A stretch of 9,447 bases of DNA from the NCBI GenBank assembly GCA_028698405.1, contig JAQVDF010000036.1:1-9447 (forward strand), in the 5' to 3' direction. A program made the position numbers and the translations under genes. This DNA comes from Phenylobacterium sp. Its GTDB lineage: Bacteria; Pseudomonadota; Alphaproteobacteria; Caulobacterales; Caulobacteraceae. The notes under the pieces were generated by a model. That model saw only the letters and a list, made by a program, of their open reading frames with translations, made no database searches and was not told the origin of the DNA. Of the stretch, positions 1 to 6,610 are shown in pieces; position 1 is the first letter of the stretch; each line of letters begins with the position of its first letter.

Positions 1-49
1 CGTAGCACAATGTTATGGGGTTGCTCACCCACGGATCAGACATAACTTG
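1..49. other. Lower-GC left junction with inverted repeat, possible mobile-element end
   Basis: The first ~49 bases are about 50% GC, against roughly 70% in what follows. They carry an inverted pair GTTATG (12-17) and CATAAC (41-46) separated by 23 bases, with a smaller GGGT/ACCC stem (18-21, 27-30) inside. P-type ATPase homology begins abruptly just after the right arm, at about position 50. The ATPase frame is open through this segment to the window edge, but the translated residues do not resemble an ATPase actuator domain. This fits the terminus of an insertion element or another recombination scar, but no transposase or target duplication is visible in the window. Confidence is therefore low. 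Confidence 0.3.
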
Positions 50-259
50 CCAGGCCAGACCATTGTCCGAGTCGAGGAGCCCGCCGACGGGCGGCTGGTG
101 GCGGGAGAGGTGCTGTCGGTGGACGAGTCCGCGCTGACCGGCGAGTCCGCGCCGGTCTCCCGCGAGCCGGCCGGCGACGACCAATCGATCTCCGACGCCG
201 AGCCCGGCGTGGAGGGCGGTCCCCACCTGTTCGCCGGCACCATGGTGGTCCGCGGCTAG
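47..259 (+). pseudogene. P-type ATPase N-terminal fragment (actuator-domain remnant)
   Basis: This 70-codon remnant reads in the same frame as the large ATPase frame that follows. It holds the actuator-domain core, VLSVDESALTGES, with the dephosphorylation motif TGES at 137-148, and continues through LFAGTMVVRG, where intact relatives usually carry on into a Q/G-G-x-x-R-V-T segment. Everything before the actuator core is missing: the N-terminal cation-ATPase segment, M1-M2 and the first part of the actuator domain. Within the remnant, the usual 'EGDRVPADGRL'-like stretch reads VEEPADGRL, apparently a few residues short, so a small internal deletion is possible. The TTG at 47 has no good ribosome site and is not a credible native start. 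The fragment ends at a TAG (257-259). I read it as the 5' part of a broken gene, not an independent protein. Confidence 0.7.
257..259 (+). other. In-frame amber codon interrupting the ATPase
   Basis: TAG stands between Gly (ggc) and Gly-Met-Val (ggc atg gtg) in one continuous frame. Relatives commonly have Gln here, so a single CAG-to-TAG change would explain it. TAG also terminates at least six other genes in this window (ending at 3108, 3105, 5953, 7578, 8750 and 8747), so a genome-wide reassignment of TAG to an amino acid is very unlikely. Confidence 0.8.
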
Positions 260-262
260 GGC

Positions 263-2227
263 ATGGTGCGGGTGACCCGCACCGGCGCCCGCTCTGCGCT
301 CGGGCAGATCGGCGCTTCGCTGGCGGCGATCGCCAGCGAGCCGACCCCGCTGCAGCGCACCGCCGGCAAGATCGTTGGGCTGCTGGGCGTGTTCGCCCTG
401 GCCTTCTGCGTGCTGGTCGCCGTGGCCTACGGGACCGCCACCGACGACTGGGTGGCCGGCGCGCTGGCCGGGATCACCCTGGCCATCTCGCTGATCCCCG
501 AAGAGTTCCCGATGGTGCTGGCCGTGTTCCTGGCGTTCGGCGCCTGGCGGCTGGCGACCCGCCAGGTGCTGGCCCGCCGCAGCGCGGTCATCGAAACACT
601 CGGCGCGGCGACCTTCCTGTGCGTCGACAAGACCGGCACCCTGACCGAGAACCGCATGCGGGTGGCCCACCTGCTCGCCGACGGCGAAGAGGTCGAGGCC
701 GAGCCGCAGCGTCTGCGCGAGGGCCCGCACGCCGAGCTGCTCAGTTGCGCCCGGCTGGCCTCGGCGGTGCGTCCGGTCGATCCGATGGACAAGGCGGTGC
801 ATGCGCTCTGGCGGTCCGCCTCGTCCGGCGCCGAGCTGCCGGCCCCGGAACCGGAACGGAGCTGGCCGCTGCGGTCCGACTTCATGGCCGTCGTGCAGCT
901 CTGGCGGCCCACTGGCGACGGCCGCTGGCTGGCAGCCGCCAAAGGTGCGCCCGAGGCCATCTTCCGCCTGTGCCGGCTGCCGGCCGACGAGGTCGAACGG
1001 CTGCACGCGGTGATCCACGCCTGGGCCGGGCAGGGGCTGCGGGTGCTGGGCGTCGCCTCGGCCCGCGGCGAGGGGGCCGCCTGCGACGAGCCGCTGGCGG
1101 GCGATTTCGCCTTCGCTGGACTGGTCGGTTTCCTCGACCCGCTGCGGCCCGACGTGCCCGCGGCCCTGCAGGAGGCCCGCGACGCGGGCATCCAGGTGGT
1201 GATGATCACCGGCGACCACCCGGCCACGGCCCTCGCCATCGCCCGGTCCGCGGGCATCGACGTCGAGGCCGGCGCCCTGACCGGAGCCGAGCTCGCCGCC
1301 GTGTCGCGCGAGGAGCTGGCCGAGCGGATGAAGCGGGTGCGCGTGTTCGCCCGCATCCAGCCCGAACAGAAGCTGCGGATCATCGAGGTGCTGAAGGCGG
1401 CCGGCGAGGTGGTCGCCATGACCGGCGACGGGGTCAACGACGCCCCGGCCCTGCAGGCCGCCCACATCGGCGTGGCCATGGGCCGAAAGGGCACCGACGT
1501 CGCCCGCGAGGCCTCGGACCTGGTGCTGCTGGACGACAGCTTCCCCTCGATCGTCGCCGGGGTGCGGCTGGGGCGGCGGATCTTTTCCAACCTGCGGCGC
1601 GCCCTGACCTTCGTGACCGCCATCCACGTACCGATCGCGGGGCTGGCCCTGGCCCCCATCCTGCTGGGCCTGCCGCCGCTGCTGTTCCCCATGCACGTGG
1701 TGCTCCTGGAGCTGGTCATCGACCCGACCTGCGCCCTGGTGTTCGAGGCGGAGCCCAGCGAGCGGGGCGCGATGCGCCGCCCGCCGCGGCGCCGCGACGA
1801 GCCGCTGTTCGGCGTTCGGCAGGTCGCCTTCGCGGCCTTGCAGGGCCTTGGGATTCTGGCGGCGACCCTCGGCTTCTACGCCTGGGCGCTGGAGGCGGCG
1901 CCGGAGGCGTCGGCCCGCGGCGGCGCCTACCTGGCCCTGGTGATCGGGGCGATGGCCCTGGCGCTGACCGACTCCGCCGCGACCGGGAAGCTCTTTGCGC
2001 CGCACCGGCGCATCTTCTGGGCGATCGCGGGCGCCATCGGCCTGGTTCTGACGGTGATCTTCGCCGTTCCGGCCGCCTCGGACCTGTTCGACGTGGCCAG
2101 GCCCACGCCGCAGGTCCTGCTGCTGGCGCTGGCCGCGGGCCTGCTGGGCGGCGGCTGGAGCGGCCTCTTCAGGCTGGCGCGGGCGGCCGCAACTTCCGCT
2201 GGCCTCACGCCCCGTCATTCGGGCTAA
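263..2227 (+). CDS. Cation-translocating P-type ATPase, 5'-truncated (P2-like)
   Basis: This is the catalytic and C-terminal part of an ATP-driven inner-membrane cation pump. Visible elements, numbered from ATG 263, are: M3 (~37-57); M4 with the ion-binding motif PEEFP (~residue 79); the phosphorylation loop DKTGTLT with Asp122; a nucleotide-binding KGAPE; TGDHPAT; the hinge TGDGVNDAP starting at Thr387; then six C-terminal helices. The PEEFP signature and the six-helix C-terminal domain place it among P2-like (Ca/Mg/Na/K-type) ATPases and not the CPx heavy-metal pumps; the transported ion cannot be told. ATG 263 lies 3 nt after the amber codon and lacks a clear ribosome site, so it is probably an internal Met, usable only by reinitiation. 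Without M1-M2 and the TGES domain the product could not complete a transport cycle. The catalytic motifs have not decayed, so inactivation looks recent. Confidence 0.85.
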   Translation: MVRVTRTGARSALGQIGASLAAIASEPTPLQRTAGKIVGLLGVFALAFCVLVAVAYGTATDDWVAGALAGITLAISLIPEEFPMVLAVFLAFGAWRLATRQVLARRSAVIETLGAATFLCVDKTGTLTENRMRVAHLLADGEEVEAEPQRLREGPHAELLSCARLASAVRPVDPMDKAVHALWRSASSGAELPAPEPERSWPLRSDFMAVVQLWRPTGDGRWLAAAKGAPEAIFRLCRLPADEVERLHAVIHAWAGQGLRVLGVASARGEGAACDEPLAGDFAFAGLVGFLDPLRPDVPAALQEARDAGIQVVMITGDHPATALAIARSAGIDVEAGALTGAELAAVSREELAERMKRVRVFARIQPEQKLRIIEVLKAAGEVVAMTGDGVNDAPALQAAHIGVAMGRKGTDVAREASDLVLLDDSFPSIVAGVRLGRRIFSNLRRALTFVTAIHVPIAGLALAPILLGLPPLLFPMHVVLLELVIDPTCALVFEAEPSERGAMRRPPRRRDEPLFGVRQVAFAALQGLGILAATLGFYAWALEAAPEASARGGAYLALVIGAMALALTDSAATGKLFAPHRRIFWAIAGAIGLVLTVIFAVPAASDLFDVARPTPQVLLLALAAGLLGGGWSGLFRLARAAATSAGLTPRHSG

Positions 2228-2244
2228 GCTCTCGGCAACGACGA

Positions 2245-2256
2245 CGGCGAAAGCCG
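2245..2256 (+). other. Small GNRA-type hairpin in the crotonase leader
   Basis: CGGC-GAAA-GCCG forms a four-GC stem with a GAAA tetraloop, followed by AAAA, in the 50-base gap between the ATPase stop and the crotonase start. It is too short to be a convincing intrinsic terminator and has no T-tract. TCGGC at 2232-2236 could pair alternatively with GCCGA at 2253-2257. A chance structure is possible. Confidence 0.25.
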
Positions 2257-2277
2257 AAAACAGCCTGGAGGAAGCCC

Positions 2278-3108
2278 ATGAACGCCCCCGTCAAGCCGCC
2301 GGCCGACTCCGCCGCAGACGAGGTCCTCTACGAGGTCTCGGACGGCGTCGCGACCCTGACCATCAACCGGCCGGCCAAGATGAACACCATCTCCGTGCCG
2401 ATGCTCCGCCGGCTCTCGGAGCTGCTGCTGCAGGCCAACGCCGACAAGGATGTGCGGGCGGTCGTGCTGACCGCGGTCGGGCGCGCCTTCTGCGCCGGGC
2501 TCGACCTGGTGGACGCCACCGCCGGCGACGGCATCGGCTCGCAGAACCAGGCCCGCGCGGTGTCGGTGGACATCGACCTGCGCAACTCCCCGCCGACCGT
2601 GCTGCACCACATGGACAAGCCGACCATCTGCGCCCTGAACGGCTCGGCGGCCGGCTACGGCATGGACACCGCGCTCGGCTGCGACATCCGCATCATGGCC
2701 GAGAGCGCCAAGATGGCCCCGGCCTTCGTCAAGCGCGGAGTGGTGCCGGAATCCGGCGGCACCTGGATCCTGCCCCGGCTGATCGGCTGGGAGAAGGCGG
2801 CCGAGATCGTCTTCACCGGCCGCACGCTGTCGGCCCACGAGTGCGTCGAGCTGGGCCTGGCCAGCAAGGTGGTCCCGGACGCCGAACTGGCCAGCGCGGC
2901 CAAGGCGCTGGCCAAGGAGATCGCCGACAACGCCCCGCTCGCCGTGCAGTCGGCCAAGCGGCTGATGCGGATGGGCCTGAACGAGACGTTCAACGACCAC
3001 GTCCACCACGTCTACCTGCAGTTTCTGCAGCTCGTCCGCACCGACGACTTCCGCGAAGGACTGGTCTCCTTCCTCGAGAAGCGGGCCCCCGACTTCAAGG
3101 GCCGCTAG
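2278..3108 (+). CDS. Enoyl-CoA hydratase/isomerase (crotonase) family protein
   Basis: A 276-residue cytosolic acyl-CoA enzyme, full length for the family. The start is set by GGAGG (2267-2271) six bases before ATG; the frame is open far upstream, but only as a shadow of the ATPase. Crotonase signatures are INRPAKMN (~29-36), the oxyanion-hole segments FCAGLDL (71-77) and NGSAAGYGMD (121-130), and VVPESGGTW (156-163), followed by the helical C-terminal trimerisation region. Mapped on rat mitochondrial crotonase, the two hydratase glutamates align with Asp130 and Phe150, so the second acid is absent. Glu158 in VPESGG sits where several Delta3,Delta2-enoyl-CoA isomerases and PaaG-like members carry their acid. 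An isomerase or another crotonase reaction is therefore more likely than classical hydration. The substrate is unknown. Its stop codon overlaps that of the convergent gene. Confidence 0.9.
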   Translation: MNAPVKPPADSAADEVLYEVSDGVATLTINRPAKMNTISVPMLRRLSELLLQANADKDVRAVVLTAVGRAFCAGLDLVDATAGDGIGSQNQARAVSVDIDLRNSPPTVLHHMDKPTICALNGSAAGYGMDTALGCDIRIMAESAKMAPAFVKRGVVPESGGTWILPRLIGWEKAAEIVFTGRTLSAHECVELGLASKVVPDAELASAAKALAKEIADNAPLAVQSAKRLMRMGLNETFNDHVHHVYLQFLQLVRTDDFREGLVSFLEKRAPDFKGR

Positions 3109-4586
3109 CGCGGCGCCCTGCCGACCCGCACCTCGGCCGAGTCCACGGGCAGGGTGTAGAGGCTGCCGTCGTCGGCCAGCCGCCACTCGCCCTTGCGCGC
3201 CCGGCCGAGGTCGCGGACGAACACCCGGCGCGCCAGGGCGTTATCGGGCGCCGGCAGCAGGTGGTAGAGCACCAGCAGCTTCACCTGCGCCTCGTTGGCG
3301 ATCCGCGCCGCCTCCTCGGGCGAGATGTGGTAGCTCTGAATGTCGTGCATGATGGCCGAGACGCGCGGGCGGCCGGCCTCGCCGGACAGCCGCTCCAGCG
3401 TGCGGATCATCGGCCGGGCCAGCGCCTCGGACATCAGGATGTCGGCCCCGCGCGAGGCGGCGATCAGCGGCGCGTGGTCCCGGGTGTCGCCGGTGATCAC
3501 CACCGAGCGGCCCTTGTAGTCGAAGCGGTAGGCGTAGGCCGGGTCGACCGGGTCGTGCTCCACCTCGATGGCGGTGATGGTCAACTCCCCGTCCTGCAAC
3601 ACCACGCCGGTGCGCGACTTGGCGGGCGTGGCCTCGCCGGGCAGGGCGACGGGGCGAGCGACCATCGGCCAGGTCTGGGCCGGCATGGCCTGCGCGCCGT
3701 GGTGGGCGGTGCGGTAGCCCTGGTCGAGGCCGTAGGCCTGGTTGAATCCGGCCACCACCTGCTCGACGCCCGGCCCGCCGTAGACCGCCAGCGGCGCGGG
3801 CCGACCCTGGGCCCAGGTCTGCAGGTTCAGCTCGCCCAGGTCGCCGATGTGGTCGGAGTGGAAGTGGGTCAGCAGCACGCCGGAGACCTGCGACAGCGGC
3901 ACGCCCCACTGCATCAGCCGCTCCACCGACTCCGGCCCGACGTCCACGACGTAGATCTTGCCGCCGGCGATCACCGCCACGCAGGCCTTGGCGCGGTCGG
4001 GGCTGGGCAGTGGCGCGGAGGAGCCGCAGACCACGACGCGCAGCGCGTCGTCGGCCATCAGGGCCGTGTTGTCGCGACTGATCTGGGCGCGGGCCGCCGT
4101 CTCGAAGGCGCGCTGCTGCACGCCCGGCAGCGAGGCGATTACGCCGATCCCCAGCAGCAGGGCGGCCAGCACCCCGCCGGCGATCAGCAGCCCGCGGCGG
4201 CTCCGGCCGGGCTCGCCTCCGGCCTGGCGCACGGCCAGCGCCAGCACCAGCACCGCGCCCGCCTCGACGACCAGGGCCGGGCCGTTGCCGGCGAGCGCGC
4301 CCTGGGCCAGGACGCCGATCAGCCGGCCGGCCAACACCGCGGCCATCAGCACCAGCGCGCCGACGAGCAGGCCGCGCCGGCGCAGAACGGCCCCGGCGAT
4401 GCACATCACCGCCATCGCGACGAACAGCCCGCCGAGGTCGGCGCGCAGGCTGGCCAGCCCCATCGAGGTCAGGGTCGACAGCCCCAGCCGCTCGGCCAGC
4501 CGTTCCGGCGCGAGCCAGCCGGCGAGGCCCATCAGGGCGAACAGCCCGCCGTAGAGGAATACGAGAACCCGCAGCACTCCGCTCAT
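3105..4586 (-). CDS. Membrane-anchored MBL-fold hydrolase with N-terminal DUF4345-like domain
   Basis: A 493-residue two-part protein. Residues 1-120 are four hydrophobic helices resembling DUF4345 (LYGGLFALMGLAGWLAPERL, LRADLGGLF). A fifth helix lies at ~133-152. From ~180 comes a metallo-beta-lactamase domain of the RNase Z/arylsulfatase-like type: metal site HFHSDH (His241, His243, Asp245, His246), a probable His344, bridging Asp367 in VVITGDT, and His442 in LVLYHLLP. All expected ligands seem present, so it should be an active hydrolase of unknown substrate; the catalytic domain follows the last helix. ATG 4586 was chosen because it forms ATGA with the TetR stop and has GGGAGAAGG just upstream; a GTG at 4601 is the alternative. 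It is the second gene of a TetR operon. RNase Z itself is unlikely given the membrane anchor. Confidence 0.88.
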   Translation of the reverse strand: MSGVLRVLVFLYGGLFALMGLAGWLAPERLAERLGLSTLTSMGLASLRADLGGLFVAMAVMCIAGAVLRRRGLLVGALVLMAAVLAGRLIGVLAQGALAGNGPALVVEAGAVLVLALAVRQAGGEPGRSRRGLLIAGGVLAALLLGIGVIASLPGVQQRAFETAARAQISRDNTALMADDALRVVVCGSSAPLPSPDRAKACVAVIAGGKIYVVDVGPESVERLMQWGVPLSQVSGVLLTHFHSDHIGDLGELNLQTWAQGRPAPLAVYGGPGVEQVVAGFNQAYGLDQGYRTAHHGAQAMPAQTWPMVARPVALPGEATPAKSRTGVVLQDGELTITAIEVEHDPVDPAYAYRFDYKGRSVVITGDTRDHAPLIAASRGADILMSEALARPMIRTLERLSGEAGRPRVSAIMHDIQSYHISPEEAARIANEAQVKLLVLYHLLPAPDNALARRVFVRDLGRARKGEWRLADDGSLYTLPVDSAEVRVGRAPR

Positions 4587-5224
4587 CGCGCCTTCTCCCA
4601 CTCCAGGATGTCGGTGGAGGCGCGGGCTGCGATCACCTGGGCCTCGTCAGGGTTCACGCCCAGCCCGCGCAGCAGGGCGAAGGCCATCTCGCGCGCCAGC
4701 CGGGTCGGCTTGGCGCTCTCCGGCCCCACGGCCCGGGCCACGGCGGCCTGGACCAGTCCGACGGCGGTCAGCACCGCGGCCTCCTGGCCCAGTCCCTTGA
4801 ACCGGCCGGCCTCCAGCCCGGCAGCCACGTCGGCGCGCACCCCGGCGTTCATCGGCGCGTCGGGCACCGCCGCGGCCGGAAACAGCCGCTGCATGGCCCT
4901 GGCCCGCTCGGGCTCGGCGGCCGCCTGGCGCACGAAGCCGCACAGCGCGCGGGCGACCCGCTCGGCCGGATCGTCGAAGCCCGCGCCGACCTCGGCGGCC
5001 AGCGCCTCGGCGGCCCGGCGGACCTCCTCGCCGATCGCCCTGGCCAGCGCCTCCTTGTCCGGGAAGTGGTTGTAGAAGCTGCCTTTGGCGACGTCGGCGG
5101 CAGCCACGATGTCATCGATGCTGACCCCGTCCACCGAGCGCGCGGCGAACAGCGCCTGGCCCGCCCTCAGCAGCGCGGCGCGCGTGCGGGCCCTTCGGCG
5201 GTCGGTTCGAGCGGGGGCTTCCAC
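4583..5224 (-). CDS. TetR/AcrR family transcriptional regulator
   Basis: A 213-residue one-component repressor-type regulator, of usual length. The N-terminal helix-turn-helix is clear: GVSIDDIVAAADVAKGSFYNHFPDKEAL (about 33-60), with the typical KGSFYNHFPDKEAL recognition-helix end. The remaining ~150 residues are an alanine-rich helical ligand-binding/dimerisation domain, whose ligand cannot be inferred. The start is GTG 5224, with GGAG six bases upstream. Its stop overlaps the MBL-protein start (ATGA, 4583-4586), implying translational coupling. The divergent spacer contains paired palindromes, so it probably represses itself, the MBL gene and the divergent HCCA-isomerase-like gene. Confidence 0.93.
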   Translation of the reverse strand: MEAPARTDRRRARTRAALLRAGQALFAARSVDGVSIDDIVAAADVAKGSFYNHFPDKEALARAIGEEVRRAAEALAAEVGAGFDDPAERVARALCGFVRQAAAEPERARAMQRLFPAAAVPDAPMNAGVRADVAAGLEAGRFKGLGQEAAVLTAVGLVQAAVARAVGPESAKPTRLAREMAFALLRGLGVNPDEAQVIAARASTDILEWEKAR

Positions 5225-5239
5225 GACGATCTCCGATAT

Positions 5240-5273
5240 TTGACTAGACAGTCAGTATTAGACGATTTAGTCA
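5240..5273. promoter_or_regulatory. Divergent control region with two GAC-N6-GTC palindromes (probable TetR operators)
   Basis: Site 1 is TGACT-agac-AGTCA (5241-5254), a perfect 5-bp inverted repeat. Site 2 is GAC-gattta-GTC (5261-5272). Both have the same GAC-N6-GTC core and start 19 bp apart. The outermost arms, TGACTA (5241-5246) and TAGTCA (5268-5273), also form an inverted pair. For the rightward gene, a -35-like TTGACT (5240-5245) lies in site 1 and a weak -10-like GATTTA (5264-5269, 18-bp spacing) in site 2, so bound repressor would block polymerase. The palindromes are direct observation; assignment to the neighbouring TetR is inferred from position. The -10 is poor. Confidence 0.65.
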
Positions 5274-5280
5274 GTTTCGC

Positions 5281-5287
5281 AAGGAGG
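5281..5287 (+). promoter_or_regulatory. Strong ribosome-binding site fixing the GTG start at 5294
   Basis: AAGGAGG lies six bases before GTG 5294. The frame is open further upstream (to 5066), but that part runs antisense to the TetR gene. This site together with the start of family homology right after it decides the start. Confidence 0.85.
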
Positions 5288-5293
5288 CCGGTC

Positions 5294-5953
5294 GTGACCC
5301 TGCACGTCGAGGTGTTCTGGAGCTTTCGCAGCCCCTACTCGTATCTCGCCACCCCTCGGCTGGCGCAGATCGAGGCCGAGTACGATGTCGAACTGCAGAT
5401 CCGCCCGGTCTATCCGCTGGCGGTCCGGGTCGATGGCTTCTTCAAGCGGCAGGACAAGCGCTGGCCGATGTACGTCGCGCGCGACTGCTTCCGCACGGCG
5501 CAGATGCTGGGGATGACCTTCGGTCCGCCACGGCCGGACCCCATCGTCATGGACATGGCCACCGGCGAGGTCGCCAAGGAGCAACCCTACATCCGCCGGC
5601 TCACCCATCTCGGCCAGGCGGCGGTGGAGAAGGGCCGCGGCCTGCCCTTCATCCTGGAGGTCAGACATCTGATCTGGAGCGGCCAGGTGCAGGGGTGGAA
5701 CGAGGGCGACCACCTGGCCCGCGCCACCGAGCGCGCCGGCCTCGACCTTCCCGAGCTCGACCGGACCGTCGAGGCCGAGGGCGAGCGACTGGAAGCGACC
5801 ATCCAGGCCAGCCACGCCCGCCTCGAGGAGGTCGGCCACTGGGGCGTGCCGACCATGGTCTTCAAGGACGAGCCCTTCTTCGGCCAGGACCGCATCGAGA
5901 CCTTGCTCTGGCGGATGCGCCAGCACGGCCTGACCGAGCGGGCGGGCGCGTAG
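5294..5953 (+). CDS. DsbA-fold / 2-hydroxychromene-2-carboxylate isomerase-like protein
   Basis: A 219-residue thioredoxin-fold protein of the DsbA/GST-kappa superfamily with no signal peptide, hence cytosolic. The N-terminus VEVFWSFRSPYSYLATPRL has SPYS (residues 13-16) where oxidoreductases have CxxC, as in HCCA isomerases and kappa GSTs; the only cysteine, Cys65, lies outside that site. A helical insertion follows, then the C-terminal HWGVPTMVFKDEPFFGQDRIETL with the cis-proline motif GVPT (184-187), typical of glutathione-dependent members. HCCA isomerase acts in naphthalene-type aromatic breakdown, but no other pathway gene is nearby, so the substrate is open; a glutathione-dependent isomerase or transferase is the safest description. 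It is transcribed divergently from TetR across the paired palindromes, which suggests induction by that regulator's ligand. Confidence 0.88.
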   Translation: MTLHVEVFWSFRSPYSYLATPRLAQIEAEYDVELQIRPVYPLAVRVDGFFKRQDKRWPMYVARDCFRTAQMLGMTFGPPRPDPIVMDMATGEVAKEQPYIRRLTHLGQAAVEKGRGLPFILEVRHLIWSGQVQGWNEGDHLARATERAGLDLPELDRTVEAEGERLEATIQASHARLEEVGHWGVPTMVFKDEPFFGQDRIETLLWRMRQHGLTERAGA

Positions 5954-5972
5954 GGAGACGGGGCGGTAGGGT

Positions 5973-6215
5973 TCAGTTTTCCGCGGCCGGCGGGTCGAAG
6001 CGGGCGAGGACGTGATCGCCCTTCCTCAGCACCACGCGGCGGTCGACGTATTCGCGCACCGCGCCGTAGTAGCAGGCGTAGCCGAGACCCGCGCCCTGCA
6101 AGCGGCCGAGCACGGTCTGGCGGCGGCCTTCGCGATCCCACAGCTCGACGCAGTAGGGCAGGGCGCCTTCCGGCGCGTCGCCGGCTCGCTCGCCGATGTT
6201 CAGAGGATCGACCAC
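5973..6215 (-). CDS. Hypothetical protein, 80 residues
   Basis: No named family is recognised. The product contains LPYCVELWDREG (19-30), a helical-looking VLGRLQGAGLGYACYYGAVREY stretch in the middle, and DRRVVLRKGDHVLARFDPP near the end. The strand-helix-strand pattern of 'VELWD ... RVVLRKGDHVLA' resembles small uncharacterised proteins I associate with Caulobacterales genomes. There is no signal peptide or membrane helix. GTG 6215 was chosen because a perfect AGGAGG lies six bases upstream; the frame continues upstream as low-complexity Arg/Gly/Pro sequence that does not look like protein. The gene is convergent with the HCCA-isomerase-like gene across a 19-base gap. Confidence 0.7.
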   Translation of the reverse strand: MVDPLNIGERAGDAPEGALPYCVELWDREGRRQTVLGRLQGAGLGYACYYGAVREYVDRRVVLRKGDHVLARFDPPAAEN

Positions 6216-6273
6216 AACACGCCTCCTGCCGCCATTCTGCAACCACAAGGCGCGACTTGTCTCCCTCCAATTG

Positions 6274-6305
6274 GGTCGCACCCCATGGCGCGGTCCTCTG
6301 CGACC
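6274..6305. repeat. 7-bp inverted repeat in an intergenic gap
   Basis: GGTCGCA (6274-6280) and TGCGACC (6299-6305) are perfect inverted arms around 18 bases that include CCATGG. The repeat lies in the ~120-base gap upstream of the 80-residue gene and downstream of the DUF2188-like gene, both on the - strand. It could be a weak terminator stem for the upstream gene or an operator. No T-run follows on either strand. Confidence 0.3.
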
Positions 6306-6337
6306 GGATGTCTCAGCAAGGTGCGGAGGCGTAGGAC

Positions 6338-6544
6338 TCAGCCGTCCGCGAAGCTGCGGGGTTCTTCGAGCGGAAATGGCTCCGGATGGCGGGACGCCCG
6401 CCCGCCCGGCCGAAGCGCCTCCGCGGCCTTGCGCGCCAGGTCCTGGGCGGCCGACTTTGTATCGGCCGTGGCCAGCACTTCGCCGCCGGCGCTCACGCCC
6501 CATTTACCCGCATAGGGCACGACGACGAACACGTGCAGAGCCAT
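6338..6544 (-). CDS. DUF2188-like small protein
   Basis: A 68-residue protein. Residues 3-42 (HVFVVVPYAGKWGVSAGG, then ATADTKSAAQDLARKAAEAL) match the pattern of DUF2188: an N-terminal hairpin with a conserved P-x-x-x-x-W, then a helix introduced by 'DTKxxA' that ends in an alanine-rich A-x-x-A segment. The function of the family is not established. The tail (43-68) is proline-, arginine- and glutamate-rich and probably disordered. ATG 6544 was chosen because homology begins right after it. The upstream GGAA is only a weak ribosome site; an in-frame TTG at 6571 is the alternative. Confidence 0.7.
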   Translation of the reverse strand: MALHVFVVVPYAGKWGVSAGGEVLATADTKSAAQDLARKAAEALRPGGRASRHPEPFPLEEPRSFADG

Positions 6545-6610
6545 CGAATTTCCGACCGACGCCCGGCCCAACCGGAGGAGGCGCTTTTGGTTTGCCCTAG
6601 GGGCGATAAG

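Noticed and set aside
257..259. Amber codon as evidence for recoding (for example an inserted non-standard amino acid)
   Set aside because: TAG is used as the normal stop by about half the genes here, and the N-terminus is separately missing, so a nonsense mutation in a decaying gene is simpler.
427..1719. Long open frame on the - strand across the ATPase
   Set aside because: It is rich in Ser/Arg/Ala/Thr with no recognisable domain and lies antisense to an unmistakable P-type ATPase; a GC-rich shadow frame.
619..2277. Upstream in-frame extension of the crotonase gene to 619
   Set aside because: The extension is Arg/Gly/Pro/Ala low complexity in the wrong frame of the ATPase; the real start at 2278 has GGAGG and homology begins there.
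2224..3186. 320-codon open frame on the - strand over the crotonase gene
   Set aside because: Low-complexity antisense shadow of a well-supported crotonase.
2841..5075. 744-codon open frame on the + strand
   Set aside because: It is Gln/Arg/His-rich, without domains, and antisense to the MBL and TetR genes, which have clear motifs.
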